Positions 20,004 to 29,519 of a stretch of 64,000 nucleotides of DNA are shown here, piece by piece; position 1 is the stretch's first letter, and the number at the start of each line of letters is the position of its first letter. The stretch is from Sulfobacillus acidophilus (GTDB lineage Bacteria > Bacillota > Sulfobacillia > Sulfobacillales > Sulfobacillaceae). The notes beneath the pieces are model-generated. The model had not been told where the DNA came from. It did not search any database and saw only the letters and a list, made by a program, of their open reading frames with translations. The stretch lies in assembly GCA_003023745.1 (NCBI GenBank), contig PXYV01000005.1:1-64000 (forward strand), written 5' to 3'. The position numbers and the translations under genes were made by a program.

Positions 20004-22293
20004 CGGTCAAGAAATTAGCGTGCCGGAAGGCATGATGATTGCAGACGCGGCGGCACGACTGGGCATTGAGGTGCCTGTGTATTGCTATCACGAGGCACTT
20101 GGACCCTTAGGCGCTTGTCGCATGTGTCTAGTGCAAGTCGAAAAGATGCCTAAGTTGGCGACGGCGTGCACAACTGCCGTGGCCGAAGGCATGGTTGTCC
20201 ATACCCAAGGTGCCGCGGTGGATAAAGGCCGCAAGGGTGTTTTGGAGTTTTTGCTCATCAATCATCCGCTGGATTGTCCGGTGTGCGACAAAGGCGGGGA
20301 ATGCTTTTTGCAGGACTATACGTTTCGGTATGGTCCCCCGGCCGGGCGCTTTGAAGAGCCCAAGATCCAAAAGGTCAAAGATGGGCCGATTAACGAGTTT
20401 GTTTTAATCGACCAGGAACGTTGCGTGCTGTGTCAGCGATGTGTAAGGTTCATGGAAGAGTATGTGGGCGAACCCCAGCTGTTGTTGGAAGGGCGCGGCG
20501 TCGAAACGGTCGTCAGTACCGTGGAGCATCGGCCGGCCCAAAGCCAATTTGCGGGCAATGTGGTGGACTTATGCCCGGTCGGCGCGCTGTTGGCGACTCC
20601 GTATCATCACAAGGCCCGGCCTTGGAACATTGAGCGGCAAGAGTCGGTATGTCCCTTGTGTCCGGTGGGCTGTACGACATTGAATACCGGTCGCGACGGA
20701 CGGATTGTCCGGGTTGAAGGACGACCGGTCTTAGATCGCAACTGGGGGTGGTTGTGCGATCGGGGGCGTTTTGGCTTTGATTTTGCCGTGAGTCCGGACC
20801 GGCTGACCGTATCGCGCCTGCAAGGGCATGACGAGGCGGCCGCGCGTGCGACACGGCAAGTGGGACAATGGTTGGAGCAAGTAGTGGGTCAGTATGGTCC
20901 AGACAGTGTTGCCTTCGTGATTGGCGGATTGCACACGAGCGAGGAAGCGCACCAACTTTATCGCTTTGCCACCGAGGTCGTCGGCACATCGCGTTTGGCT
21001 ATGAGCCGCCAGGTGCAGGGTTACTTGCCGCGAGGCCTTAACGGCACGTTTGAGGATATTGCCGCCGCCGATGCGGTGGTGTTGGTGGGAACGGATCCCT
21101 ACGAAGCGGTTCCAGTCGTGCATTTGAAGTTGCGCGAGAGGTGGCGCCAACAGCGCGACCTGAAACTGTTCGGGGTGGCTCCGAGAACGTTGGGGCGGGA
21201 AACGCTGCCGGTTGACACGTTGATCACCCATGTCGGTCACGAGGCGCACGTGTTGGCACAGGCGTTGGCGCGAGTGGTTCCCGACCATCCGGCGGTGGCG
21301 CAGTTGGCCATCCAGGGCGATAGTGGATTTGACGACGCCGCCACACTCGCGCAATTGGGCCAAGCGTTAGTGAACAGTGAGCACCTGACATTGCTGTGGG
21401 ACGGAGTCGAGCCTGAGGTTGAGTCGGTTCTCATCGCCTTGGCCACGGTTCGGGGTGCGAAAGTCACACGGGTGTTGCCGACTTGGGGACCGAGCAATTG
21501 GCGGGGATTGGAACGGGGAGGTTTCCCGGCACGGCTCGAAGCGCTGACGCAAATCCTGAAAGATGCTCGGGATGGGAAGGTGCAAATGCTGGTGTTGTGG
21601 GGTGCAGACTTGCTGCGCGAGTATCCCGATGCCCAGCTGGTACAAGAAGTTTACCAAACGGTGCCCTACATCATTGGCGAGGGACTGTTCTTGCCACTGG
21701 GCTCGGAATCGATGCGCGCATTTTTGCCTGAGGCCAGTCCGGGCGAGATGGCAGGTACCTATATCAACATGGAGGCGCGCGTGCAGACCTTGACTCCGTC
21801 GGTGCAGCCGCCGGGGCAGGCACGTCCTACGCGCTCGTACCTCAATGCTTGGGCCCACAGTTTGAAAAAGTCGTTCGTAGCCGAGGATGACTGGGATCCG
21901 TTCGACGATGAAAGTGGAGATTTGTTGCCCGTCGAAGCCATTCCCGCAACGATTGCGCCGCTCTCGCCAGTGAGCCAGCCGTCGGGCGAGATGGAGTTGG
22001 CAACAGGCGTGCTGGTGATGGAAAATGGGATTCCCTCGGAACTTTTACGGTCGCGCAAGCCCCAAGCACTGGCTCGACTAAGTCCGGTCGATGCGCAGAG
22101 GCTCGGCCTATCGGCTCAGGGCATGGTGCGCGTTGCCAGAAACGGCGAAGAACTGCGGGTGGCGGTGACCGTGGATCAGGCGATGACGCCGGGACGCATT
22201 TATATTCCGTTAGGAGTACCGTCCTGTCCGGTGAACAAGATTGGGACGGGCGTGGTTGAAGTAGCCCGGCTAGAGGAGGTCCACAGCGCATGA
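19984..22293 (+). CDS. nuoG: NADH-quinone oxidoreductase subunit G
   Basis: Large iron-sulfur subunit of the NADH arm (769 aa from ATG 19984). The N-terminus has the 2Fe-2S ligands (CYHEALGPLGACRMC), the HxxxCxxCxxxxxC cluster (HPLDCPVCDKGGEC), a further 4Fe-4S site (ERCVLCQRCVRF...CPVGAL) and the CPLCPVGC site. A molybdopterin-oxidoreductase-like domain follows. The extension seen in the track lies inside nuoF. It overlaps nuoF by 20 bases and nuoH by 4. Confidence 0.95.
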   Translation: MIRLTIDGQEISVPEGMMIADAAARLGIEVPVYCYHEALGPLGACRMCLVQVEKMPKLATACTTAVAEGMVVHTQGAAVDKGRKGVLEFLLINHPLDCPVCDKGGECFLQDYTFRYGPPAGRFEEPKIQKVKDGPINEFVLIDQERCVLCQRCVRFMEEYVGEPQLLLEGRGVETVVSTVEHRPAQSQFAGNVVDLCPVGALLATPYHHKARPWNIERQESVCPLCPVGCTTLNTGRDGRIVRVEGRPVLDRNWGWLCDRGRFGFDFAVSPDRLTVSRLQGHDEAAARATRQVGQWLEQVVGQYGPDSVAFVIGGLHTSEEAHQLYRFATEVVGTSRLAMSRQVQGYLPRGLNGTFEDIAAADAVVLVGTDPYEAVPVVHLKLRERWRQQRDLKLFGVAPRTLGRETLPVDTLITHVGHEAHVLAQALARVVPDHPAVAQLAIQGDSGFDDAATLAQLGQALVNSEHLTLLWDGVEPEVESVLIALATVRGAKVTRVLPTWGPSNWRGLERGGFPARLEALTQILKDARDGKVQMLVLWGADLLREYPDAQLVQEVYQTVPYIIGEGLFLPLGSESMRAFLPEASPGEMAGTYINMEARVQTLTPSVQPPGQARPTRSYLNAWAHSLKKSFVAEDDWDPFDDESGDLLPVEAIPATIAPLSPVSQPSGEMELATGVLVMENGIPSELLRSRKPQALARLSPVDAQRLGLSAQGMVRVARNGEELRVAVTVDQAMTPGRIYIPLGVPSCPVNKIGTGVVEVARLEEVHSA

Positions 22294-23279
22294 TGCTTTT
22301 GCAAGTGGTGCTGTTAGTGATTAAGATCGTGCTGTTAATTGCCATCCTCATGGGTGGGTTTGCTTATACCATGTTGTTAGAGCGGCGCCTTCTAGGATTT
22401 TTCCAGTTGCGGTTGGGTCCCAATCGGGTCGGACCCGGTGGGTTTTTGCAACCGATCGCAGACGGATTGAAAATGGTGTTGAAAGAAGACTTGATGCCTG
22501 ATGGGGCCGATCGCTTTGTTTATCGGTTGGCTCCTGTTATTGCTCTGTTTACCGCGTTGTCGGTTGATGCGGTGATTCCGTTTGGCGCGGCCATCCATAT
22601 TTTTGGCCTGACCGTATACTTGGATATTGCCAACCCCTCGATCGGACTATTAATTGCGTTTGCCTTTAGTTCGCTAGGGGTGTACGGATTGGTGCTGGGC
22701 GGCTGGGCGTCGCAGAACAAATACTCGCTCTTAGGCGGGATTCGCGCTTCGGCCCAGATTATCTCGTATGAATTGGCGATGGGCTTGGCTGTCATGGGGG
22801 TTATCATGACAACGGGAACCGCCAATCTCTACAAAATTGTTCTCTATCAGCAGCATCACGGTTGGTTGTGGCTGCCGCAAATTGGCGCCTTTATCATCTA
22901 TTTCATCACCGGCATTGCAGAGACCAATCGCACGCCGTTCGACTTACCCGAAGCGGAATCGGAGCTGGTGGCGGGATATCACACGGAATACTCGGGCATG
23001 CGCTTTGCCAGTTACTATATTGCTGAATATATCAACATGATTACGGTAAGCGGCATTGCGGTCACGCTATTTTTTGGCGGATGGTTGGGTCCGTGGCTTC
23101 CGCCGATTATCTGGTTTTTCATTAAGGTAGCCATCTTCCTGTTTGTGTTTATTTGGATTCGGGCGACACTGCCGCGATTTCGCTACGATCGCCTGATGAA
23201 TTTTGGCTGGAAGTTTTTACTGCCGGCTGCCTTAATTTATTTTCTGGGTACCGCCGTCTTTGTAAGCGGGGTCCTCTAA
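22290..23279 (+). CDS. nuoH: NADH-quinone oxidoreductase subunit H
   Basis: Membrane subunit (329 aa, about eight TM helices) that forms the quinone entry chamber. Conserved stretches are RRLLGFFQLRLGPNRVGP and the ETNRTPFDLPEAESELVAG loop rich in acidic residues. Start ATG 22290 overlaps the nuoG stop. A short gap with a strong AAGGAGGG site then leads to nuoI. Confidence 0.96.
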   Translation: MMLLQVVLLVIKIVLLIAILMGGFAYTMLLERRLLGFFQLRLGPNRVGPGGFLQPIADGLKMVLKEDLMPDGADRFVYRLAPVIALFTALSVDAVIPFGAAIHIFGLTVYLDIANPSIGLLIAFAFSSLGVYGLVLGGWASQNKYSLLGGIRASAQIISYELAMGLAVMGVIMTTGTANLYKIVLYQQHHGWLWLPQIGAFIIYFITGIAETNRTPFDLPEAESELVAGYHTEYSGMRFASYYIAEYINMITVSGIAVTLFFGGWLGPWLPPIIWFFIKVAIFLFVFIWIRATLPRFRYDRLMNFGWKFLLPAALIYFLGTAVFVSGVL

Positions 23280-23336
23280 GAAGGCAACTTGGTCGCTGGC
23301 ATATCGACGGCTTTTTCTTTTCAAGGAGGGATTTTG

Positions 23337-23774
23337 ATGCTCGATGGAATTAAGGCGATTGCCAAGGGGATGGGGACCACATTCAAGGCGCTGGGAGAGC
23401 CGCGCGACACCTATCCGTATCCCGAAAAGCGGCGCGAGTACTCGCCCCGCTTTCGGGGAAAGCACATGTTGGCCAAAGACGAGGAGGGCCACGAGCTATG
23501 CGTGGGGTGTGGGCTGTGTGAAGCCGTGTGTCCGGCCCATGCCATTCGCGTGGTCGCCGCCGAGGCCCCCGGCGACAAGCCGGTGTCGTGGACCAATCGC
23601 TATTCGGTCGATTACGAGGTGGACTTAATCCGGTGCATCTTCTGTGGGATGTGCGAGGAAGCGTGTCCGACCAATGCGGTGCGTCTGACACCTTTTAACG
23701 AGTTAGCGGCGTATGACCGCGAAACCATGATTGCGGACAAGGACGAGTTATTGAGGCCAGCCATTCGGAAATGA
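23337..23774 (+). CDS. nuoI: NADH-quinone oxidoreductase subunit I
   Basis: Peripheral ferredoxin-like subunit (145 aa) with clusters N6a and N6b: CVGCGLCEAVCP and CIFCGMCEEACP. It hands electrons to NuoB. ATG 23337 is chosen because AAGGAGGG lies 6 bases upstream; the track's upstream extension would read through this site. Confidence 0.96.
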   Translation: MLDGIKAIAKGMGTTFKALGEPRDTYPYPEKRREYSPRFRGKHMLAKDEEGHELCVGCGLCEAVCPAHAIRVVAAEAPGDKPVSWTNRYSVDYEVDLIRCIFCGMCEEACPTNAVRLTPFNELAAYDRETMIADKDELLRPAIRK

Positions 23775-23788
23775 GGTGACCGAGAGTC

Positions 23789-24325
23789 GTGATTGCGTTT
23801 GGGATTTTGGCGATCGTGGCGCTGATAGGCGGGATAGGCGTCATTGTCGCGCGCCAACCGGTGCATAGCGCATTGTTTCTGATCGTCAACATTGTAGCGC
23901 TGGCAATCTTCTACATCATCTTGTCGGCCGAGTTTTTAGCTGCGGCGCAAGTGATTGTGTACGCCGGGGCGATTATGGTGTTGTTTTTGTTTGTCGTGAC
24001 CCTCTTGACGGCGGGGAAGGACGATGAAGAAGCTGGCGAGGAGCTTTCCGGCCAGCGCATCACCGCAGGGGTTTTAGCAATACTGGCAGGCGGAGGCTTG
24101 GCGGTGGTGGGCGTTTTGTACCCCAGTCAGCGCATTCAGTTGGGTCTGCCCCAAAACTTTGGCAACTTGCGAGGGATGGGGGACGTTTTATGGGGTCCCG
24201 ACTTTGTCTACCTGGCCGCTGTAGCGCTGATGTTGTTGACGGCAGCCGTGGGCATCATGGTGCTTAATCGCCCTCCTCGCAAAAAGGCCGATCCCGAAGC
24301 GCGATTAAAGGAGCGTGAATCATGA
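23789..24325 (+). CDS. nuoJ: NADH-quinone oxidoreductase subunit J
   Basis: Five-TM membrane subunit (178 aa) near the quinone end of the pump. The conserved AAQVIVYAGAIMVLFLFVV stretch (TM3) is present. It starts at GTG 23789 after a GAGGTGACC site and overlaps nuoK by 4 bases. The charged C-terminal tail (RPPRKKADPEARLKE) is cytoplasmic. Confidence 0.95.
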   Translation: MIAFGILAIVALIGGIGVIVARQPVHSALFLIVNIVALAIFYIILSAEFLAAAQVIVYAGAIMVLFLFVVTLLTAGKDDEEAGEELSGQRITAGVLAILAGGGLAVVGVLYPSQRIQLGLPQNFGNLRGMGDVLWGPDFVYLAAVALMLLTAAVGIMVLNRPPRKKADPEARLKERES

Positions 24326-24624
24326 TCCCGCTAAATTGGATTGTGGGTCTGGCGGCGGCCTTGTTTGCGATTGGAGCCGTAGGCGTGCTTATTCGCAAGA
24401 ATCCTCTGATTATGTTTATGGCGGCCGAAATGATGTGGAACGCCGCAGCTTTGGTGTTTGTGGCGTACGCCCGCTCGTTCCACGCGATGAGCGGTCAAGT
24501 CATGGCATTCATCATCATTGGAACGGCGGCGGCCGAGGTCGGGATTGGACTGGCGATCATTGTATCGGTCTTTCATCACCGCCACCGTTTGGACATTGAT
24601 GAGGTTTCGCAGCTCAGAGGCTAG
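24322..24624 (+). CDS. nuoK: NADH-quinone oxidoreductase subunit K
   Basis: Three-TM, MrpC-like subunit (100 aa) in the proton path. It contains the two membrane glutamates typical of the family (in MAAEMMWNAA and TAAAEVGIGLAI). Start overlaps nuoJ (ATGA). Confidence 0.95.
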   Translation: MIPLNWIVGLAAALFAIGAVGVLIRKNPLIMFMAAEMMWNAAALVFVAYARSFHAMSGQVMAFIIIGTAAAEVGIGLAIIVSVFHHRHRLDIDEVSQLRG

Positions 24625-24657
24625 TAAGCCAGTACGCTTTGAAGGGGCGTTTGCATA

Positions 24658-26538
24658 ATGCAGGGTCTATTAGAAATATTAGTGTTGCCGCTGATTGGGG
24701 CAGCGACGATTACTGCGTTCAAAGGGTTGATGCCCAAGCGCCTAGCTGGTATTTGGGCGAGCTTTTTAGTCGGCGTCAGCTTTATCTTAAGCATTGTCGC
24801 GGACGTGCGACTGTCGCACCTGTCGGCTTCGCACCGGGTGGTGACGGGCGCTATTTGGAATTGGGTGACAGGTTTTGGCCCGTCCATTCACTTTCAGTTG
24901 TATCTCGATCCATTGGCTGGAGTATGGCTCTTGATCATCACGGGCGTGGGCGCGTTAATTCACGTGTATTCGATTGGTTATATGCATGGAGATGATGGCG
25001 AGCCTCGCTACTTTGCCTATCTGAACTTTTTCGTGTTTTCTATGCTTTTGCTGGTCTTGGCGGGTAATTTGGCGGTCTTGTTGATTGGTTGGGCGCTGGT
25101 GGGGTTGGCGTCGTACTTCCTGATTGGATTTTGGTATCAAAGACCCACTGCGGTTGCCGCCGCCAAGAAGGCATTTGTGATGAATACGTTGGGCGATGTG
25201 GGGATCTTGTTAGGTTTGGCGTTGTTGTACCTGCACTATCATAGTGTGGGATACCAACACTTGTTTGCGATCTTCAGTCACGCGACGCCCGGATCCGCCT
25301 TCTTTGAGTGGACCGCATTTTTATTGTACCTGGGGGCCATGGCGAAATCGGCGCAGTTTCCGTTACATATGTGGCTGGCCGATGCGATGGAGGGCCCTAC
25401 CCCGGTGTCGGCGCTTATTCACGCAGCGACCATGGTGACCGCTGGTGTTTATTTGATGACCCGCTTGTATCCTCTATTGCGGATTGCGCCGGTAACGCAT
25501 GAATTGGTGGCGGCCATTGCGGCATTCACCTGTATCTTCGCCGCGAGCGTCGCATTTTATCAACAGGACATCAAAAAGGTGTTGGCCTATTCCACGCTGA
25601 GTCAGTTGGGATATATGTTGTTGGCGGTTGGCGTGGGCGCTTATACGGCGGGCGTCTTCCACTTTATGATGCACGCATTTTTCAAGGCGGCGCTCTTCTT
25701 GGCGGCAGGCAGCGTGATTCACGCGCTCAACGGCGAACAGGATTTAAGCAAAATGGGAGGGCTGTGGCGAAAGATGCCATGGACCATGGCGGCCTTTTTA
25801 GCAGCCACCTTGGCCATTTCGGGCATTCCGCCGTTTTCTGGGTATTTTTCGAAAGAAGCCATCCTGGGTCAAACGTACAATAGCGGACATTACATTTTAT
25901 GGGGAATCGGCGTCTTTACCGCAGGGATGACGAGTTTTTACATGTTCCGCTTGTTCTTCCTCACGTTCTTTGGTAAGCCGCGCGACGAGAAGTTGTACGA
26001 GCATGCTCATGAGGCACCGTGGGTGATGACCGTGCCGGTGGTCGCGTTGGGTGTGCTTTCGGTGGTGGGAGGAGCCATCGGCGGATGGCTTAACGGCTGG
26101 CTGGCCCCGGTGTTCCACCAGTATGCGGGGGCCTCCCATGCGGCACTGGAGTCGGGGCCGATTTTTGGCACCGTGATTGCGGTGGGATTGGCAGTCGTGG
26201 CTTTTGGCGTCGCATATTGGCTCTACGTGGTGCGCCAGACGGCACCGCGCGCCGGCATCGCTTCAATTCCAGGTATTTGGATGTACAAGGCTTGGGGCAT
26301 GGACAGCGCCTGGATGGCGGTGGTGGTGAACCCGCTCAAACAGCTAGGGGTTGGGGTACTGGCAGTCGAACGCGGGATTTTGGCAGGTGTCATGGGAATT
26401 GCCGATGGTGTGCAGGCCTGGGCTTCTGATTTAGCCCCAATCGAAACCGGCTATGTCAGACGGTATGCCCTTTCGATCATGGTGGGCGTGGTAGCCCTGT
26501 TGGCCTATTACCTCATTCGCATCGGTTTTATCTCATAA
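24658..26538 (+). CDS. nuoL: NADH-quinone oxidoreductase subunit L
   Basis: Antiporter-like distal pump subunit (626 aa, about 16 TM helices). The proton-pump signature is seen in QFPLHMWLADAMEGPTPVSA with HAATMVTAGVY, and the pump lysines lie in the middle helices. The C-terminal region includes the long lateral helix that braces the membrane arm. A GAAGGGGCG stretch lies before ATG 24658. Confidence 0.95.
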   Translation: MQGLLEILVLPLIGAATITAFKGLMPKRLAGIWASFLVGVSFILSIVADVRLSHLSASHRVVTGAIWNWVTGFGPSIHFQLYLDPLAGVWLLIITGVGALIHVYSIGYMHGDDGEPRYFAYLNFFVFSMLLLVLAGNLAVLLIGWALVGLASYFLIGFWYQRPTAVAAAKKAFVMNTLGDVGILLGLALLYLHYHSVGYQHLFAIFSHATPGSAFFEWTAFLLYLGAMAKSAQFPLHMWLADAMEGPTPVSALIHAATMVTAGVYLMTRLYPLLRIAPVTHELVAAIAAFTCIFAASVAFYQQDIKKVLAYSTLSQLGYMLLAVGVGAYTAGVFHFMMHAFFKAALFLAAGSVIHALNGEQDLSKMGGLWRKMPWTMAAFLAATLAISGIPPFSGYFSKEAILGQTYNSGHYILWGIGVFTAGMTSFYMFRLFFLTFFGKPRDEKLYEHAHEAPWVMTVPVVALGVLSVVGGAIGGWLNGWLAPVFHQYAGASHAALESGPIFGTVIAVGLAVVAFGVAYWLYVVRQTAPRAGIASIPGIWMYKAWGMDSAWMAVVVNPLKQLGVGVLAVERGILAGVMGIADGVQAWASDLAPIETGYVRRYALSIMVGVVALLAYYLIRIGFIS

Positions 26539-26556
26539 CGCTAAGGAGGCTTGAAC

Positions 26557-27996
26557 ATGTTTTTGGTATGGCTTTTGGCGGTGCCATTGGCTGGCGCCAT
26601 CGTGACCCTGATTGCCCCCAATGCGGCGGCTAAAGGGATCGCAGCCATCACCAGCATTCTTGGGTTGATAGGGTATGCCGGGTTGCTCTTTATCGATCGA
26701 GCTGGGGTCAACTGGTCTTGGATTCCGGCATGGGGCGTTCGGTTCCACTTGGTCGGCGACGGACTGAGCTTGTTTTTACTGGGCCTCGCGGCCGTCATGT
26801 TTGCGGCTGCGATCTTTGCCTCCGATCAAGGCGCGGGCCGGTCTTATTATTTCTGGATGCTGTTGTTGGAGTTCTCGGTGGTGGGACTGTTTTCCGCGGT
26901 GGACTTGTTCGTGTTTTACGTGTTCTGGGAGGTGCTGCTCATTCCCGTCTTTTTCCTCCTAACCGGCTGGTCGGGCGAGAAGGGAAAAAAGGCGGCCATG
27001 AAATGGCTGGTGATGAACCTGGTGGGCAGCTTCTTTATGTTGGTGGGCATTGTGGCGCTGGCCGTCATTCATCACCAAGACGGCGGGGCCTTTACGTTTG
27101 AAATTAATAAGCTCAGCGGGATGGTGCTGGGGCCGGCGGTTGGCAGTTGGCTCTTCTTCGCGTTTCTTGTGGCGTTTGCCATCAAAGCGCCGCTGTGGCC
27201 ATTGCACGGGTGGATGCCGGACGCTTACGGTGAGTCGCCGGCGCCGGTGACGGCTGTCATCTCCGGGGTTTTGTCTAAGGCAGGCATTTATGGAATGCTG
27301 CGCGTCATGATTCCGATTTTTATGCCGCAATTTCGCGAATACCAAATGCCGCTGCTCATCGTTGCCGCTATTGGTTTGATCTACGGTGCGGCCTCGGCTC
27401 TGCGCCAGCGTGACATGAAGATGGTTACTGCATACGGGTCCCTCTCACATATGTCGATGATGGCGCTGGGTGTTTTTTCACTGACGGCCGTTGGACTTTT
27501 AGGCACCACGTTTTATATGGTAGCGCACGGTTTAATGATTGGGGCGCTATTCTTGGTCTTGGGCATGCTAGAAAATCGCACCGGCAGGCGGTCGTTGGAC
27601 GATATGGCCGGTCTTAACCATTCCGCACCGCGATTGGCGGCCTATTTTCTCTTCTTTGTACTGGGGGCGCTGGGGCTTCCGGGATTGCCTGGCTTTGCCG
27701 GCGAGTACATGATTATTCAAGGGCTGGTGACCTCTCATGTCGTGTTTGCGGTCATTGCCGGGTTTGTGCTGGTGGTGGCGGCATGGTACATGCTGCGCGT
27801 CTTCCAAGCGGTTATGCAAGGGCCAGCGCCCACAACAGGTATCAAAGATCTGGTGGCGGGTCAAGTGGCCTGGCTGGTCCCATTGGCTGGGCTCGTGATT
27901 TTGATTGGCGTGTGGCCAGCCGGGATTACTTCTCACGCCGTGCCTTCGCTTTATCAGGCGATGCATTTTGCAGCAGCGAAAGGAGGCGTGCGCTAA
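26557..27996 (+). CDS. nuoM: NADH-quinone oxidoreductase subunit M
   Basis: Second antiporter-like pump subunit (479 aa). The signature region is KAPLWPLHGWMPDAYGESPAPVTA. ATG 26557 is preferred over TTG 26551 because AAGGAGG is then 7 bases upstream. Its stop overlaps the nuoN start (TAATG). Confidence 0.95.
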   Translation: MFLVWLLAVPLAGAIVTLIAPNAAAKGIAAITSILGLIGYAGLLFIDRAGVNWSWIPAWGVRFHLVGDGLSLFLLGLAAVMFAAAIFASDQGAGRSYYFWMLLLEFSVVGLFSAVDLFVFYVFWEVLLIPVFFLLTGWSGEKGKKAAMKWLVMNLVGSFFMLVGIVALAVIHHQDGGAFTFEINKLSGMVLGPAVGSWLFFAFLVAFAIKAPLWPLHGWMPDAYGESPAPVTAVISGVLSKAGIYGMLRVMIPIFMPQFREYQMPLLIVAAIGLIYGAASALRQRDMKMVTAYGSLSHMSMMALGVFSLTAVGLLGTTFYMVAHGLMIGALFLVLGMLENRTGRRSLDDMAGLNHSAPRLAAYFLFFVLGALGLPGLPGFAGEYMIIQGLVTSHVVFAVIAGFVLVVAAWYMLRVFQAVMQGPAPTTGIKDLVAGQVAWLVPLAGLVILIGVWPAGITSHAVPSLYQAMHFAAAKGGVR

Positions 27997-29411
27997 TGGC
28001 CTTTGCACTTTGGCCGGAATATACGATTGTGCTTGGGATTTTTGCGACGATGCTGGCCATCATGATTGGGTCGCGCGAACGGACGATTGTCGGCTATTGG
28101 CTAGCGCTGGCAGCGCTGGTGGCGTCCGCTATAGTAACCACCGTGGACTGGTCGTCACGGGTATTGCCGGTTTCGTTGTTCCATCAAGGGGTCACCGTGG
28201 ACGCATTTAGTTTGGTGGTGGATGGGCTGGTGCTGTTGGCGGCGGTTGGGGCGCTCTTGATTGGATGGAACGACCGCCGCTACGGGACCGATTTTCCCAT
28301 CTTGTTGCTCGTGGCTTTGTTGGGAATGATGGTGCTGGGAATGGCCAACAACTTTATCGTGTTATTCCTCGGCATTGAATTGTTGTCCCTGCCTTTATAC
28401 ATTTTGGCCGCAAGCCACAGTCCCGGGGTTAGCGGCGAGGCGGGATTGAAATATCTGTTGCTGGGTGCCTTTTCCTCCGGCATTCTGTTGTTTGGCCTCG
28501 CCTTGCTCTACGGTTCGTCTGGGACCATGGTGTTTACCCAGTTGGATCCGGCGACGATGATTTTGCCGCTGGCTGGCGCAGGGCTGGCGTTGACCGTCGT
28601 GGGCCTCGTCTTCAAGCTCGGGATCGTGCCCTTTCATATGTGGGTGCCTGATGTCTATGAGGGTTCGCCCATGCCGGTAACTACGTACATGGCCTTTGGC
28701 ACCAAGGTTGGGGCGGCGGCCATTTTGCTGAGGTTCTTGTTTTTTGGATTTTCGTTGTCGGTGGATTGGTGGGGTCCTGCCATTGGCTATTTGGCGGTCT
28801 TGACCATGATTGTCGGCAATCTTTTGGCGTTGGCACAAAAGGATCTGAAGCGGCTTCTGGCCTACTCGGGGATTGCCAATGCGGGATATGTGCTGGTAGG
28901 CATTGCGTCGCACAACATGTCGGGCGCAAGGGCGCTGTTGTTTTACCTCTTAGTCTACGGATTGGCCATTTTGGCGGCCTTTGCCATCTTGACATTTGTG
29001 GCCGGAGAACGGGATTCCGTGTCATTGAATGATCTGACCGGATTGGTGTATCGCTCGCCGTGGCTGGCGGCCTTCTTGACGATTGCGATGTTGTCGTTGG
29101 CCGGGATACCGCTGACGGGGGGATTTGTCGGCAAGTTCTATTTGCTGCAGGCGGCTATCTACGCGGGCCAACCAGGCTTGGCGATTGGTTTGGTGGTGGG
29201 CGCGATGGTGGGATTGGCGGCCTATGTGCGCCCCCTGCAACGTGCATTTGCCAAGCCTTCGGGATCGGAGAGTATCGAGCCTATTCGCTGGCCGATTGCG
29301 GGTGCGATTGTTTTGATTGTCTGCGTGGCTGGGACGATTGGCCTCGGCGTCTACCCTGGTCCCGTCGTGCATATTGTGAACCACTCTGCGGCTTTCTATT
29401 GGCTCAAGTAA
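27996..29411 (+). CDS. nuoN: NADH-quinone oxidoreductase subunit N
   Basis: Third antiporter-like pump subunit (471 aa) with the signature GIVPFHMWVPDVYEGSPMPV. The true start is ATG 27996, preceded by AAAGGAGG; the track extends 213 bases into nuoM. It completes the canonical 14-subunit nuoA-N set. About 108 bases separate it from the prenyl synthase. Confidence 0.95.
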   Translation: MAFALWPEYTIVLGIFATMLAIMIGSRERTIVGYWLALAALVASAIVTTVDWSSRVLPVSLFHQGVTVDAFSLVVDGLVLLAAVGALLIGWNDRRYGTDFPILLLVALLGMMVLGMANNFIVLFLGIELLSLPLYILAASHSPGVSGEAGLKYLLLGAFSSGILLFGLALLYGSSGTMVFTQLDPATMILPLAGAGLALTVVGLVFKLGIVPFHMWVPDVYEGSPMPVTTYMAFGTKVGAAAILLRFLFFGFSLSVDWWGPAIGYLAVLTMIVGNLLALAQKDLKRLLAYSGIANAGYVLVGIASHNMSGARALLFYLLVYGLAILAAFAILTFVAGERDSVSLNDLTGLVYRSPWLAAFLTIAMLSLAGIPLTGGFVGKFYLLQAAIYAGQPGLAIGLVVGAMVGLAAYVRPLQRAFAKPSGSESIEPIRWPIAGAIVLIVCVAGTIGLGVYPGPVVHIVNHSAAFYWLK

Positions 29412-29519
29412 CGAGGCCGAGGGAGAGTGGTAAGATGAAGAGGCGAGGTTGGAGGGTCGGTGGGCGCGATCTTTCGGGTTGGTATGGCCTAATTTTCGAA
29501 CCAAAGGAGACAAGCGCGG